Shown: positions 1 to 8,477, counted from the first letter of the stretch. The stretch: 48,753 nucleotides of DNA from Clostridia bacterium (GCA_017504625.1 JAFVQU010000015.1:1-48753), one strand, 5' to 3'. The notes: generated by a model not told the origin, from the letters alone. Numbers and translations are program-made.

Positions 1-14
1 GGGAGTGTTGCTGC

Positions 15-143
15 TTGAAGGGGAACATCGAGGAGCGGGCGGTACAGCTGGCTGAATACATCGTTGAGCAGAAAGCAACCGTCCGTACGGCGGCAAAGAA
101 ATTCGGCGTGAGCAAGTCGACGGTACATATGGTTATCTATTAA
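15..143 (+). pseudogene. spoIIID: Truncated SpoIIID-like sporulation regulator
   Basis: This 42-codon frame matches the N-terminal half of SpoIIID, the DNA-binding switch protein of the sporulating mother cell. The helix-turn-helix is clear: KATVRTAAKKFGVSKSTVH. A TTG at 15 is the likely start, with a GGGAG Shine-Dalgarno at 1-5. Full-length family members are about 80-95 residues. Here the match stops right after the recognition helix, and four unrelated codons lead to TAA. The break coincides with the start of sequence belonging to a minus-strand gene, so this is a cut copy and not a short natural form. Either a rearrangement or an assembly join could cause it. Confidence 0.7.
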
Positions 144-219
144 TAGAACGGTTTTGATGGTAAAGAGCAGGCGTTGGTATTTCTATCTTCTTTTCTCCTG
201 TAAATTTTGGCTTAGACAC

Positions 220-279
220 AAAAAGATCCCCCCAAAGCAGATTGGATATTTCCATGTTCTGCTTTGTGAGGATCTTTTT
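220..279 (-). terminator. Intrinsic terminator hairpin of the truncated minus-strand gene
   Basis: AAAAAGATCC (220-229) pairs with GGATCTTTTT (270-279). An inner CAAAGCAGA/TCTGCTTTG stem closes on a loop of about 16 nt. It lies 26 nt past the stop codon of the gene fragment at 305-420 and gives a T-run on the minus strand. Confidence 0.65.
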
Positions 280-304
280 AATCAATGCTCCTGCGGCACC
301 GTTG

Positions 305-420
305 TCATTTTCCGCTCCAGCGCACATTGGTATCGAATTTGAACGAATAGAGATCCGCATCCTTCATGGATATCTCCATGCGAATTTCCTTACCGCTGAG
401 TTCTGCCAAAGATTTGGGTA
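305..420 (-). pseudogene. 3' fragment of a minus-strand gene, possibly a glycoside hydrolase C-terminus
   Basis: The last 37 or so codons of a minus-strand gene end at TGA 305-307 and are followed by a good terminator. The peptide contains SGKEIRMEISMKDADLYSFK. A 'GK-x-[IV]-R-[LM] ... KDADLYSF' ending is, from memory, typical of the C-terminal beta-sandwich of secreted glycosidases (GH32/GH43/sialidase-like). The frame runs into the 5' part of the tmRNA at about 410-420, where the protein-like character is lost, so its upstream part is missing. The family assignment is tentative. That it is a real gene end rests on the matching terminator. Confidence 0.4.
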
Positions 421-805
421 CCGGTTTCGACGGGGATTTTGAGGTATGATAAGCGGGTAGAGCCGAGTAATCTCTTAAACTGCTCAAACTTAAAAAATAA
501 ACGACAGAAATACTGTTCTTATGGCTGCCTAATCGTTGAACCCTTCGGGGCTCAATGATGGCAGTGCTGTGACCTGCGGGTCACCCGTTCCTCTTGGTAG
601 GACCACGAACCAAGACTGAGCGTCATTTTAGTGGTGAACATGCATCGGTGGTTTATCGTTGAGCCGGTCATGCACAAAACGGTTGCCGACAAACCGAGCC
701 TGTCCATCGGCGCGGCGTGTCGAAAGACTAAAAGATGTACTGCACCCGGAGAAAGTTGTATCAAGAGGTTTTCGGACAGGGGTTCGACTCCCCTCACCTC
801 CACCA
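411..805 (+). ncRNA. ssrA: tmRNA (SsrA), 5' acceptor strand apparently replaced
   Basis: Transfer-messenger RNA rescues stalled ribosomes and tags the incomplete protein. The 5' signature GGTTTCGACGGGG is at 423-435. The tag reading frame ends GCT GCC TAA at 524-532, preceded by AAC GAC at 500-505, giving a tag near NDRNTVLMAA. The 3' T-arm is AGGGG-TTCGACT-CCCCT (778-794), then CACCTCC and ACCA (802-805). The 3' acceptor strand CACCTCC needs a 5' partner GGAGGTG. The bases in that position (411-417, GATTTGG) do not pair, so the true first nucleotides seem to be missing. A strong terminator follows at once. Confidence 0.88.
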
Positions 806-842
806 AAAAGTAAAGGCACCCAACTGGGTGCCTTTACTTTTT
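805..842 (+). terminator. tmRNA terminator
   Basis: A perfect 17-bp stem pairs AAAAAGTAAAGGCACCC with its complement around the loop AACT. It starts at the last base of the tmRNA CCA end and finishes in a T-run. Confidence 0.9.
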
Positions 843-910
843 GGCGTAGACGAGGTGTCGTGAGAAGTCCAACGATTCGAGCGCAGCTCGAATTAAAGGT
901 TCTGACTCCC
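838..910 (+). repeat. 73-bp direct repeat, copy A
   Basis: It begins TTTTTGGCGTAGACGAGG and ends GGTTCTGACTCCC. Copy B at 957-1029 has the same length and only scattered substitutions, at a 119-nt period. The 3' end resembles the T-arm end of the adjacent tmRNA (GGTTCGACTCCCC). This could mean the unit derives from tRNA-like 3' ends. No ORF is credible here. Confidence 0.75.
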
Positions 911-956
911 CGTCCTCACCATTTAAATGTTCCTTGCCACTTTACGCGTTCTTTAT

Positions 957-1029
957 TTTTTGGCGTAGACGAGGCGTAGTGAGAAATCCTACGATTCGGG
1001 CGCAGCACGAATTAATAGTTCTGACTCCC
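957..1029 (+). repeat. 73-bp direct repeat, copy B
   Basis: Second copy of the 838-910 unit, sharing TGGCGTAGACGAGG at its left end and GTTCTGACTCCC at its right. The 46 bp between the copies holds nothing recognisable. A related GTAGACAAGG start occurs in the palindromic element at 10130-10244. Confidence 0.75.
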
Positions 1030-1075
1030 TTCTTATCTTACCTTTGTCTTACTGTTTTCTTGCCTTGTTTTGCTC

Positions 1076-1342
1076 TTACCTTGATTTCATTATCTGCTCT
1101 ATGACGGTTGCCACGCTCTCGCGCGCGTTTACAACTGCTATAGTTGATTCTGGATTCTCTTCTCGCCACGTGATAAAAAGCTCTCGGGCAAACTCATCGC
1201 CTATTTCTTCAATTCCGGAAAAATCCAAGGTTATCGCGGTGCCTTTTTCAAAATTGATGATTAGCTCTCGTGCGTCTGCTCCTGACATCATATTGCAAGC
1301 GCTTAGGCTATCCTTGACGCGTAATAATACTCTTGTGCTCAT
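1076..1342 (-). CDS. STAS-like DUF4325 domain protein
   Basis: This 88-residue protein looks like the DUF4325 family, small STAS-fold proteins of unknown role. The diagnostic part is the middle and end: DFSGIEEIGDEFARELF, after a short beta-strand rich in I/T/L. STAS domains usually act as phosphorylatable switches or binding partners. No serine kinase partner is visible beside it. It lies 47 nt downstream of the nucleotidase/kinase fusion on the same strand and may be co-transcribed. The Shine-Dalgarno is weak, so the exact start is uncertain. Confidence 0.7.
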   Translation of the reverse strand: MSTRVLLRVKDSLSACNMMSGADARELIINFEKGTAITLDFSGIEEIGDEFARELFITWREENPESTIAVVNARESVATVIEQIMKSR

Positions 1343-1389
1343 AATATACGTTTAATTGCCTTACACAATATTTTCCTTTCGTTCCTTAT

Positions 1390-2499
1390 TCACTTCAATA
1401 TCTCATTCAACTGCTCAAGTGCGTCGCCGTAATCGTCAAAGCTGATAACGTAGTCGCAAAGCGCGGCATTTTTATCCACGTATTCAAGCGCCGCCAAGCG
1501 ATTGACCTTGTCCTCGACCGAGGAGTTCTTTCTGATGATATTAGCCATAAGCGCTCTTTTTTCACGTTTAATATAAATGGTAGTGACGTTCTTAAACTGC
1601 GTTTTAAGCGACATTGCGCCGCAGATGTCCATAGTAGTCAGAACTCGCTTACCCTCGGCAAGAATTTTGTCAATATCCGCTTTTTTGGAGCCATAGCCGT
1701 GTCCTGCATACATTGTGGATTGGAATATCTCGCCGCTGTCGCACATATTTCGGAAATCGTCAAGCGATACGTAATTGTACCACTCGTTTTCCTCCAATGC
1801 GGTTGGGTCTTTAGTGGTATAACTGGGTAATTTTTCAAAGTTGTCATTATCTGCAAGAAATCGTGCGGCAATCTTAGATTTTCCCGTGCTGGACGGGCCG
1901 ACAAGCACAACGACGTCAGATTTTTTCGGACGTGATCCGCTCGGCTTGGCGGAATAGCTCTCGGCAATGATCTCAACTATTTTCAAAAACTCATCATAAT
2001 GATTCACCGCAAGCATACCCGTCGCCTCCTGATTCCACGGGCGGCGCATTAATACGGGATATTTTGCGTTTGAACTCAATATGTTGTGCATCGCATCATC
2101 AAACAAGATGTCGGTGTGAATATTGTCCTTTCTTGCGCCCATATAGATATGATCCGCGGGTATTTCGGGAAATTCCTCCATTATTCTCTGCGCGCGTATG
2201 CCCATAAACTGAGGCGGCACGGCGGTACAGACAAAGACCTCGGTCATCTGACTTAATTTGCGGACAAACTCCTTTGCGCCCTCATAAACAGGCTGCGTGC
2301 GGTAAAATTCGGCATCGCTGAAGTACGGATATATGCTGTCTATTCGAGTTCCAACGATTCCCCAACGGTCTTTTTCGTAGATAGTCATAGGGGGATCAAA
2401 TTTATATTTTTCATTTGCAAGCTTTATTGCGTAGCTTGTGCATTCCATCAGGATATCGTCAACGTCCAACGCGGTTGACAGTCTGTATTTTCTATTCAT
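1390..2499 (-). CDS. Two-domain protein: HAD 5'(3')-deoxyribonucleotidase plus guanylate-kinase-like P-loop domain
   Basis: The protein has 369 residues from the ATG at 2499. An upstream in-frame extension is non-coding leader. Residues 1-180 look like the NT5C-type HAD phosphatases: DVDDI near residue 12, VCTAVPP as the second motif, and a late ILFDDA acid motif. Residues about 195-369 form a guanylate-kinase-like domain: Walker A GPSSTGKS, then the PSYTTKDPTALEENEWYNY region typical of the GMP-binding lobe. The N-terminal half would remove phosphate from deoxynucleotides and the C-terminal half would phosphorylate a nucleotide. Both activities are inferred from motifs. The fusion is unusual. 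The GMK-like part lacks the full canonical SRxxR signature, so its substrate is open. Confidence 0.7.
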   Translation of the reverse strand: MNRKYRLSTALDVDDILMECTSYAIKLANEKYKFDPPMTIYEKDRWGIVGTRIDSIYPYFSDAEFYRTQPVYEGAKEFVRKLSQMTEVFVCTAVPPQFMGIRAQRIMEEFPEIPADHIYMGARKDNIHTDILFDDAMHNILSSNAKYPVLMRRPWNQEATGMLAVNHYDEFLKIVEIIAESYSAKPSGSRPKKSDVVVLVGPSSTGKSKIAARFLADNDNFEKLPSYTTKDPTALEENEWYNYVSLDDFRNMCDSGEIFQSTMYAGHGYGSKKADIDKILAEGKRVLTTMDICGAMSLKTQFKNVTTIYIKREKRALMANIIRKNSSVEDKVNRLAALEYVDKNAALCDYVISFDDYGDALEQLNEILK

Positions 2500-2567
2500 A
2501 TTTAATTCTCTCTTTCTTATAAACGGTGTTGTATTTTCATTGTATTTGCGTATCACACAAAAAAATG

Positions 2568-2609
2568 CAACCCTTCGTGTTTGATACAGAAACACGGAAA
2601 GTTGCAACA
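2568..2609 (-). promoter_or_regulatory. Leader hairpin of the nucleotidase/kinase gene
   Basis: In the transcript, GCAAC-TTTCCGTGTTT pairs with AAACACGAAGG-GTTGC around a 7-nt loop, with G-U pairs and one mismatch. It lies in the roughly 118-nt leader between the promoter and ATG 2499. No known riboswitch is recognised. Confidence 0.45.
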
Positions 2610-2623
2610 CATATAACAGGTAT

Positions 2624-2651
2624 ATTATACCATATATTTTCAAATTGTCAA
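2624..2651 (-). promoter_or_regulatory. Sigma-A promoter for the nucleotidase/kinase gene
   Basis: TTGACA (2646-2651) and TATAAT (2624-2629) are separated by 16 bp on the minus strand. Confidence 0.75.
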
Positions 2652-2770
2652 TAGTTTTTTGTGAAAAATCAATAATTTTTTTATTATCACACGAAATTTG
2701 TTGTTATAATTACCAATCCGAATTAATGCAGCTGCGTATACAATAATTTATGCAGATGTGTTTTGGTATA

Positions 2771-2799
2771 TTGACCTTTCGTCTGTTTCGTGATATAAT
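2771..2799 (+). promoter_or_regulatory. Sigma-A promoter for the MFS transporter
   Basis: TTGACC (2771-2776), a 17-bp spacer and TATAAT (2794-2799) precede a GGGAG ribosome site (2818-2822) and ATG 2829. Confidence 0.8.
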
Positions 2800-2828
2800 C
2801 AAGTGATTTAATCAACCGGGAGTTCACA

Positions 2829-4055
2829 ATGAAAAACTATTCACGCGTAAAGGTAGCATGCCACACGGTCAACGTGATAATGGCTATCGTCGCAAACTTT
2901 TCGCCGCTTCTCTTTCTGACGTTCAGGTCGATTTACGGTATATCCTACTCGCTTCTTGGCACGCTTGTGCTGATTTTCTTTTGCACTCAGCTTGGGATCG
3001 ACCTTATATTCTCTTTCTTTTCGCATAAATTCAATATTCAGGCAACCGTGCGTATACTACCCTTTTTGACGGTTGCAGGACTTGTAATTTATGCACTTGT
3101 GCCAACGTATATGCCCAATTATGCATATCTCGGACTTGCCGTCGGCACGGCGCTTTTCGCGGTGTCAAGCGGACTTGCCGAGGTGCTGATGAGCCCGATC
3201 GTCGCGGCAATACCTACCGACGATCCCGAAGGCGAGATGAGTAAGCTTCACGCGGCGTATGCGTGGGGCGTTGTATTCACCGTTATCTTCAGCACGATCT
3301 TTCTTCTCTTATTCGGCAAGGAAAATTGGTATATTCTCGCACTTATTTTCTGCGCATTCCCGATATTTGCGACAATCCTATTTGCTACATCGACAATTCC
3401 TCCGATGCAAACTCCCGAAAGGGTGTCCGGAGCGATTAAAATGCTCAAAAATAAAGGCGTTTGGCTCTGTGTCGTCGCAATTTTTCTCGGCGGCGCGGCA
3501 GAATGCACGATGTCACAATGGGCATCGGGATATCTTGAGGCTGCACTTGGTATAGATAAGGTATGGGGCGACGTGTTCGGCGTTGCGCTCTTTGCCGTGA
3601 TGCTCGGACTTGGCAGAACACTTTACGCTAAGATGGGAAAAAATATAGCAAGGGTACTCTTTGTCGGCGCAATAGGCGCTACGGTATGTTATCTTGTAGC
3701 CGCGATCTCAAATATTGCAGTTATCGGTCTTATTGCTTGCGCGTTCACGGGTTTTTGTGTTTCAATGATGTGGCCCGGAAGCATACTTATAGCCTCCGAT
3801 AAATACCCAACGGCGGGAGTGTTTATTTACGCCTTGATGGCGGCAGGCGGAGATCTTGGAGCATCGGTCGGCCCTCAGCTTGTCGGCTCAGTGACCGATA
3901 TAGCACTTAAAAACCAAAGACTTATCTCACTTGCACAAGGTCTTGCAATCACACCTGAGCAGCTTGGAATGAAGCTCGGTATGCTTGTCGGTATGCTATT
4001 TCCGCTTATTGCTATCGTTATCTTTGGTGTGTTTGTAAAGCACAAAAGGAAATAA
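2829..4055 (+). CDS. Major facilitator superfamily transporter
   Basis: A 408-residue integral membrane protein with about 12 hydrophobic segments and a short basic C-terminus (KHKRK), as in MFS permeases. The segment after TM4 contains MSKLHAAYAWG, reminiscent of the 'LH-x-x-[FY]-x-x-G' motif of sugar transporters in the FucP/FHS branch. This makes a sugar or related solute the best guess. It is a single-gene transcript with its own promoter and a strong terminator, diverging from the nucleotidase gene. The substrate cannot be read from the sequence. Confidence 0.8.
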   Translation: MKNYSRVKVACHTVNVIMAIVANFSPLLFLTFRSIYGISYSLLGTLVLIFFCTQLGIDLIFSFFSHKFNIQATVRILPFLTVAGLVIYALVPTYMPNYAYLGLAVGTALFAVSSGLAEVLMSPIVAAIPTDDPEGEMSKLHAAYAWGVVFTVIFSTIFLLLFGKENWYILALIFCAFPIFATILFATSTIPPMQTPERVSGAIKMLKNKGVWLCVVAIFLGGAAECTMSQWASGYLEAALGIDKVWGDVFGVALFAVMLGLGRTLYAKMGKNIARVLFVGAIGATVCYLVAAISNIAVIGLIACAFTGFCVSMMWPGSILIASDKYPTAGVFIYALMAAGGDLGASVGPQLVGSVTDIALKNQRLISLAQGLAITPEQLGMKLGMLVGMLFPLIAIVIFGVFVKHKRK

Positions 4056-4058
4056 AAC

Positions 4059-4090
4059 AAGGGCGACTGATAGTCGCCCTTAATTTTTTA
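4059..4090 (+). terminator. Terminator of the MFS gene
   Basis: AAGGGCGACT/AGTCGCCCTT stem with a 3-nt loop and a following T-run. Confidence 0.85.
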
Positions 4091-4096
4091 TATATA

Positions 4097-4225
4097 GTTA
4101 AGTTTACTTAATGTTTTTAAATATTATAAAATTTGTAGAATTAAGTTTATTTAACCATTTCAAATGCATCGCAACGCATATCACGCATATCATATTAAAT
4201 TAGCATACAGTTAAGCTTATTTAAC
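4097..4225. repeat. Three copies of a GTTAAG-N-TTA-N-TTAAC inverted-repeat motif
   Basis: Copies lie at 4097-4111, 4141-4155 and 4210-4225. The third, GTTAAGCTTATTTAAC, is close to a full dyad. They fill the gap between two convergent genes. The third ends two bases before the stop codon of the desulfidase gene. Confidence 0.55.
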
Positions 4226-4227
4226 TT

Positions 4228-5517
4228 TCAACAATGCGTCATTATTTCGATGATCTTACGATCTGTTTCCTTCATACCCTCGCTACCAAGCGCGGAGATA
4301 TTGCGGATCGTATTCTCTACGCCCTTGCTGACAAGTCCGTCGCCACCGTAGAATTGGCAATTCTGCGTGTGCATCTCATATCCCATAATACCCGCGTCAA
4401 CCGCCATAGCTATCTTTGCCGCACAAGATGCCTTCGCTCCGTCGCAAACAATTCCGCTTGAAATCGCAAGCGCGTTGACTATCGTGTGGTTAACTGTACG
4501 GAGATCGTTTGTCAAAAGATACGCAACTCCCGCACCCGCGCCTGCTCCAGCGCTTACCGCGCCGCAGTATGCAGACAATCTTCCTATTCCATGCTTTAAG
4601 TGTAAGGTTACGAGATTAGAAATCAAGAGCGCGCGAAGCAGCTCGTCATGGCTCTTTTCGTAATGCTCGGCATATGCGATTACAGGCAGACTTGCCGTCA
4701 TTCCCTGATTTCCGCTTCCCGAATTGATAATTACGGGCATATCGCAACCGCTCATTCGAGCATCCGATCCCGCAGCCGCCCACGCCTTTGCTTTCGTTCG
4801 CACGTGACTGTCACGCTTTAGCAATAGCTGACCGATCTTTGCGCCGTAGTCGTTTTCAAGGCCCTCTTGAGAGATCGCTTTGTTGTAATTTATCTGTCGC
4901 TCGAGGATTGCGATCACGTCAAAAAGCTCGGCTGTGCTTGCAAAATCGAATATATCCGCAATATTCAAAAGCGAATAATCGGGCATATCTCCTTTTAATT
5001 CTACACTCTTGTCTGCGGTGTGCTTCTCTATTTGCTCAGATCTGCCGTTTTTAGTTATCTCAACGATGTTGGTATGCTCGTCAACTATTCTGACAGATGC
5101 GCAATCTTCACCCGCGCTTACTTTGATTACTATATCAAGCACGTTGTCGCTCTCAAGAGGCTCAACAGTGATATTTATATCCTTCATTCGCTCGGCGAGT
5201 GATCTTTCCTCGTCTGCGGTAACGCAGGAAACAACCTCAAGACAGCTCTCTGCCCTGCCAAAAAGCGCGCCGAGTGCCGCCGCGGCTTCAAGTCCGCGCA
5301 GTCCTCCCGCATGGGGCACGATAACGCTCTTGACGTTCTTTATTATATTTCCGCTTGCATATATTTCGATCTTTTCGGGTATCTGTCCGAGAGTTTTTCT
5401 TGCAACTGCGGCGCAATATGCCACCGCAATAGGCTCGGTACAGCCCATAGCGGGCACAAGCTCGCGGCGCAATATTTCAACGTATGCATTATAGACTTTT
5501 GAATTTCTGTCCATCAT
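4228..5517 (-). CDS. cyuA: CyuA-family L-cysteine desulfidase (UPF0597)
   Basis: This 429-residue protein belongs to the UPF0597/CyuA family, iron-sulfur enzymes related to the alpha subunit of L-serine dehydratase. They split L-cysteine to pyruvate, ammonia and sulfide. The family signature GCTEPIAVAYCAA is at about residues 26-38. Further cysteines suited to cluster binding occur in the C-terminal half (VCDGAKASCAAK). Length matches the family (about 430). It has its own sigma-A promoter and stands alone. Serine or another amino acid as substrate cannot be excluded. Confidence 0.85.
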   Translation of the reverse strand: MMDRNSKVYNAYVEILRRELVPAMGCTEPIAVAYCAAVARKTLGQIPEKIEIYASGNIIKNVKSVIVPHAGGLRGLEAAAALGALFGRAESCLEVVSCVTADEERSLAERMKDINITVEPLESDNVLDIVIKVSAGEDCASVRIVDEHTNIVEITKNGRSEQIEKHTADKSVELKGDMPDYSLLNIADIFDFASTAELFDVIAILERQINYNKAISQEGLENDYGAKIGQLLLKRDSHVRTKAKAWAAAGSDARMSGCDMPVIINSGSGNQGMTASLPVIAYAEHYEKSHDELLRALLISNLVTLHLKHGIGRLSAYCGAVSAGAGAGAGVAYLLTNDLRTVNHTIVNALAISSGIVCDGAKASCAAKIAMAVDAGIMGYEMHTQNCQFYGGDGLVSKGVENTIRNISALGSEGMKETDRKIIEIMTHC

Positions 5518-5544
5518 AGACCTCGCGTAATTGAATATGACAAT

Positions 5545-5573
5545 ATTATACTAAATTTTACCTGAAATGTCAA
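5545..5573 (-). promoter_or_regulatory. Sigma-A promoter for the CyuA-family gene
   Basis: TTGACA (5568-5573), 17-bp spacer and TATAAT (5545-5550) on the minus strand, 28 nt upstream of the ATG. Confidence 0.8.
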
Positions 5574-5576
5574 GAA

Positions 5577-5604
5577 AAAAGGTGTGAGCAAGCTCACACC
5601 TTTT
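5577..5604 (-). terminator. Terminator of the glyA-guaB operon
   Basis: AAAAGGTGTGAGC/GCTCACACCTTTT with a 2-nt loop and flanking A/T runs. It can work in both directions but sits just after guaB. Confidence 0.85.
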
Positions 5605-5614
5605 CACTATTTTA

Positions 5615-7117
5615 TTACTTTACGGTAGTTTTATCCTTCTGGATTACGTCGTGCGCACCGCCCTCAACTATGCTTGTTGCGGAAACAAGAGTTAGAGTTG
5701 CCTTTTCCTGAAGCTCGGGAATAGTGAGCGCTCCGCAGTTACACATAGTAGACTTTACCTTTGCAAGAGTCATAGCGACGTTGTCCTTGAGGCTTCCTGC
5801 GTAAGGAACGTAGGAGTCAACGCCTTCCTCGAAGGAAAGCTTCTTGTCACCACCAAGGTCGTATCTCTGCCAGTTTCTTGCGCGTGCCGAGCCCTCGCCC
5901 CAGTACTCCTTATAATAAGTACCGCCAATGCTTACCTTGTTGGAGGGCGACTCGTCAAAACGCGCGAAGTATCTGCCGAGCATTACGAAATCCGCACCCA
6001 TTGCAAGAGCGAGAGTGATATGATGGTCGTAAACGATACCGCCGTCACTTGCTACGGGAACGTAGACACCTGTTTCCTCAAAGTATCTGTCTCTTTCAGC
6101 GCAAACCTCGATAAGCGCTGTTGCCTGACCTCTACCGATACCCTTTGTTTCACGGGTAATACAGATAGAACCGCCGCCGATACCAACCTTGATAAAGTCC
6201 GCACCGCAATCCGCAAGGAATCTGAATCCTGCAGCGTCAACTACGTTACCCGCACCGATCTTTACGGTGTCGCCGTAAGTGTCGCGAACCCACTTGATAG
6301 TTCTTGCCTGCCACTCGGAAAAGCCCTCGGACGAGTCAATACATACTACGTCAACGCCTGCCTCAACAAGCGCGGGAATTCTCTCGGCATAGTCACGGGT
6401 ATTGATACCTGCGCCTACAACGTATCTCTTATGCTCGTCAAGAAGCTCGTTGGGGTTCTTCTTGTGCTTGTCGTAGTCCTTACGGAATACGAAGGAGCAA
6501 AGGCGCTGGTTTGCATCTATAATGGGAAGGCTGTTAAGCTTGTGATCCCAGATAATATCGTTTGCTTCCTTAAGGGTAGTGCCCTCGGGAGCGGTAACAA
6601 GCTTTTCAAAGGGAGTCATAAAGGTAGCTACCTTTGTCGAGGGATCCATACGGCTGACTCTGTAATCTCTGCCCGTAATGATACCTACGAGCTTACCCTC
6701 AGCAGTTCCGTCCTCTGTTACGGCAACCGTGCTGTGTCCCGTCTTTTCCTTAAGCGCGATAACGTCTGCCAATGTCGCATCGGGAGAGAGGTTAGAATCA
6801 CTCTTAACAAATCCCGCCTTGTGTTCCTTTACTCTCTTTACCATTGCCGCCTGATCCTCGATGGACTGCGAGCCGTAGATAAAGGAAACGCCACCCTCGG
6901 TTGCGAGAGCAACTGCAAGTCTGTCACCCGAAACTGCCTGCATGATCGCAGAGATCATGGGAATATTCATTTCAATAGCGCTCTTCTCGCCCTTCTTGAA
7001 CTTTACAAGGGGGGTCTTGAGGCTTACGTTTGCGGGAACGCACTCGCTGGAAGAATAACCGGGAATAAGAAGATACTCGTTAAAGGTATGAGAGGGTTCA
7101 TTGATAAACTTTGCCAT
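5615..7117 (-). CDS. guaB: Inosine-5'-monophosphate dehydrogenase
   Basis: IMP dehydrogenase converts IMP to XMP with NAD+, the committed step of GMP synthesis. The 500-residue protein has the (beta/alpha)8 barrel interrupted by a CBS pair: [20 protein letters not shown] and later [12 protein letters not shown], about residues 110-230. The active-site loop is [12 protein letters not shown] with the catalytic cysteine. Most family members read GIGPGSICTTR, and the flap here is [12 protein letters not shown]. This places it in a divergent but complete IMPDH branch. It lies 31 nt downstream of glyA, likely in one operon, and a GGAG site precedes the ATG. Confidence 0.93.
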   Translation of the reverse strand: MAKFINEPSHTFNEYLLIPGYSSSECVPANVSLKTPLVKFKKGEKSAIEMNIPMISAIMQAVSGDRLAVALATEGGVSFIYGSQSIEDQAAMVKRVKEHKAGFVKSDSNLSPDATLADVIALKEKTGHSTVAVTEDGTAEGKLVGIITGRDYRVSRMDPSTKVATFMTPFEKLVTAPEGTTLKEANDIIWDHKLNSLPIIDANQRLCSFVFRKDYDKHKKNPNELLDEHKRYVVGAGINTRDYAERIPALVEAGVDVVCIDSSEGFSEWQARTIKWVRDTYGDTVKIGAGNVVDAAGFRFLADCGADFIKVGIGGGSICITRETKGIGRGQATALIEVCAERDRYFEETGVYVPVASDGGIVYDHHITLALAMGADFVMLGRYFARFDESPSNKVSIGGTYYKEYWGEGSARARNWQRYDLGGDKKLSFEEGVDSYVPYAGSLKDNVAMTLAKVKSTMCNCGALTIPELQEKATLTLVSATSIVEGGAHDVIQKDKTTVK

Positions 7118-7148
7118 GTCAGATCTCCGTTTCTTTTATTTTGTTATC

Positions 7149-8387
7149 TTACTCGTATATCGGGAACTTCTTGCAAAGTGCCTCGACCTCTGCCTTAATG
7201 GCAGTCTTATTAGCTTCAAAATCGGTTGCAACAAGCTTCATCCACTTTGCGATAAGGAGCATTTCTTCCTTACCAAAGCCACGCGAGGTGACTGCGGGAG
7301 TACCGACTCTGATACCGCTTGTTACGAAGGGAGTTTCGGGGTCGTTGGGAATTGCGTTCTTATTAACGGTTATATTTACCTCATCAAGACGGTGCTCCAT
7401 CTCCTTACCCGTTACGCCGAAGGGGCGTAGGTCAATAAGCATAAGGTGGTTGTCGGTGTCACCCGAAACAACGTTAAAGCCCTCGACCTTGAGAGCGTCG
7501 CAAAGCACCTTTGCGTTCTCAACTATGTTCTTCTGGTATTCCTTGAATTCGGGAGTAAGTGCCTCGCCGAACGCAACTGCCTTAGCGGCAATGATGTGCA
7601 TAAGAGGGCCGCCCTGAGTTCCGGGGAATACTGCCTTGTCGATCTGCTTTGCAAGCTCCTCTCGGCAAAGGATCATACCACCACGGGGACCGCGGAGAGT
7701 CTTATGGGTAGTTGTGGTAACAACGTCCGCATAAGGAACGGGGCTTGGATGAAGTCCTGCCGCAACAAGACCCGCGATGTGAGCCATATCGACCATAAAG
7801 TACGCGCCGACTTCCTTTGCGATCTTACCGATCGCCTCGAAGTCGATGGTTCTTGAGTATGCGCTTGCACCTGCGATGATGAGCTTAGGCTTGCATTCAA
7901 GCGCGGTTTCTCTGATCTTATCGTAGTCAAGCATTGCGCTGTCGTCGTCAACGCTGTAAGGAACGATGTTGAAATATTTACCCGAAATATTTACGGGAGA
8001 GCCGTGAGAAAGGTGACCGCCGTGAGCGAGATTAAGTCCCATTACCGTGTCGCCGGGCTGCAAAAGCGCAAAAAATACCGCGAGATTCGCAGAAGCGCCA
8101 CTGTGAGGCTGAACGTTTGCATGCTCTGCTCCAAAGAGCTTCTTAGCACGCTCGCGCGCAATATTCTCAACGACGTCTACACACTGACAGCCGCCGTAGT
8201 AACGCTTACCGGGAAATCCCTCGGCATACTTATTGGTAAGAACAGTACCTGCCGCCAAAAGAACAGCCTTTGAAACGATGTTCTCCGAGGCGATAAGTTC
8301 AATATTATGCTGCTGACGCTCAAGCTCAAGGTTGCAGGCGTCATGCACCTCTTTGTCGTAATTTACAAGCTCATCAAAAAAATTCAT
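7149..8387 (-). CDS. glyA: Serine hydroxymethyltransferase
   Basis: This PLP enzyme interconverts serine and glycine and supplies 5,10-methylene-tetrahydrofolate for purines and thymidylate. The 412-residue protein has the N-terminal ELIASEN motif, [17 protein letters not shown], and the PLP-lysine motif [16 protein letters not shown]. The start at 8387 is chosen because GAGGAG lies six bases upstream; the in-frame ATG at 8414 has no such site. It heads an operon with guaB, linking one-carbon supply to purine synthesis. Confidence 0.95.
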   Translation of the reverse strand: MNFFDELVNYDKEVHDACNLELERQQHNIELIASENIVSKAVLLAAGTVLTNKYAEGFPGKRYYGGCQCVDVVENIARERAKKLFGAEHANVQPHSGASANLAVFFALLQPGDTVMGLNLAHGGHLSHGSPVNISGKYFNIVPYSVDDDSAMLDYDKIRETALECKPKLIIAGASAYSRTIDFEAIGKIAKEVGAYFMVDMAHIAGLVAAGLHPSPVPYADVVTTTTHKTLRGPRGGMILCREELAKQIDKAVFPGTQGGPLMHIIAAKAVAFGEALTPEFKEYQKNIVENAKVLCDALKVEGFNVVSGDTDNHLMLIDLRPFGVTGKEMEHRLDEVNITVNKNAIPNDPETPFVTSGIRVGTPAVTSRGFGKEEMLLIAKWMKLVATDFEANKTAIKAEVEALCKKFPIYE

Positions 8388-8448
8388 TTTGTTCTCCTCA
8401 CTTTTCGGGTTCATGAAATTTTAACTGACAGATTATTAATTACTCCTT

Positions 8449-8477
8449 ATTATACAATATTATCTCCTTTTTGTCAA
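8449..8477 (-). promoter_or_regulatory. Sigma-A promoter for glyA-guaB
   Basis: TTGACA (8472-8477), 17-bp spacer and TATAAT (8449-8454) on the minus strand. Confidence 0.8.

Noticed and set aside
133-360. 75-residue minus ORF next to the spoIIID fragment
   Set aside because: Overlaps the terminator of the truncated minus gene and lies past its stop codon; no ribosome site.
628-819. Minus-strand ORF over the tmRNA with a GEGSRTPVRK-type start
   Set aside because: Known artefact: antisense translation of tRNA-like 3' ends gives such peptides.
6020-7198. 392-residue plus ORF antisense to guaB
   Set aside because: Shadow frame produced by codon bias of guaB, which has clear IMPDH motifs.
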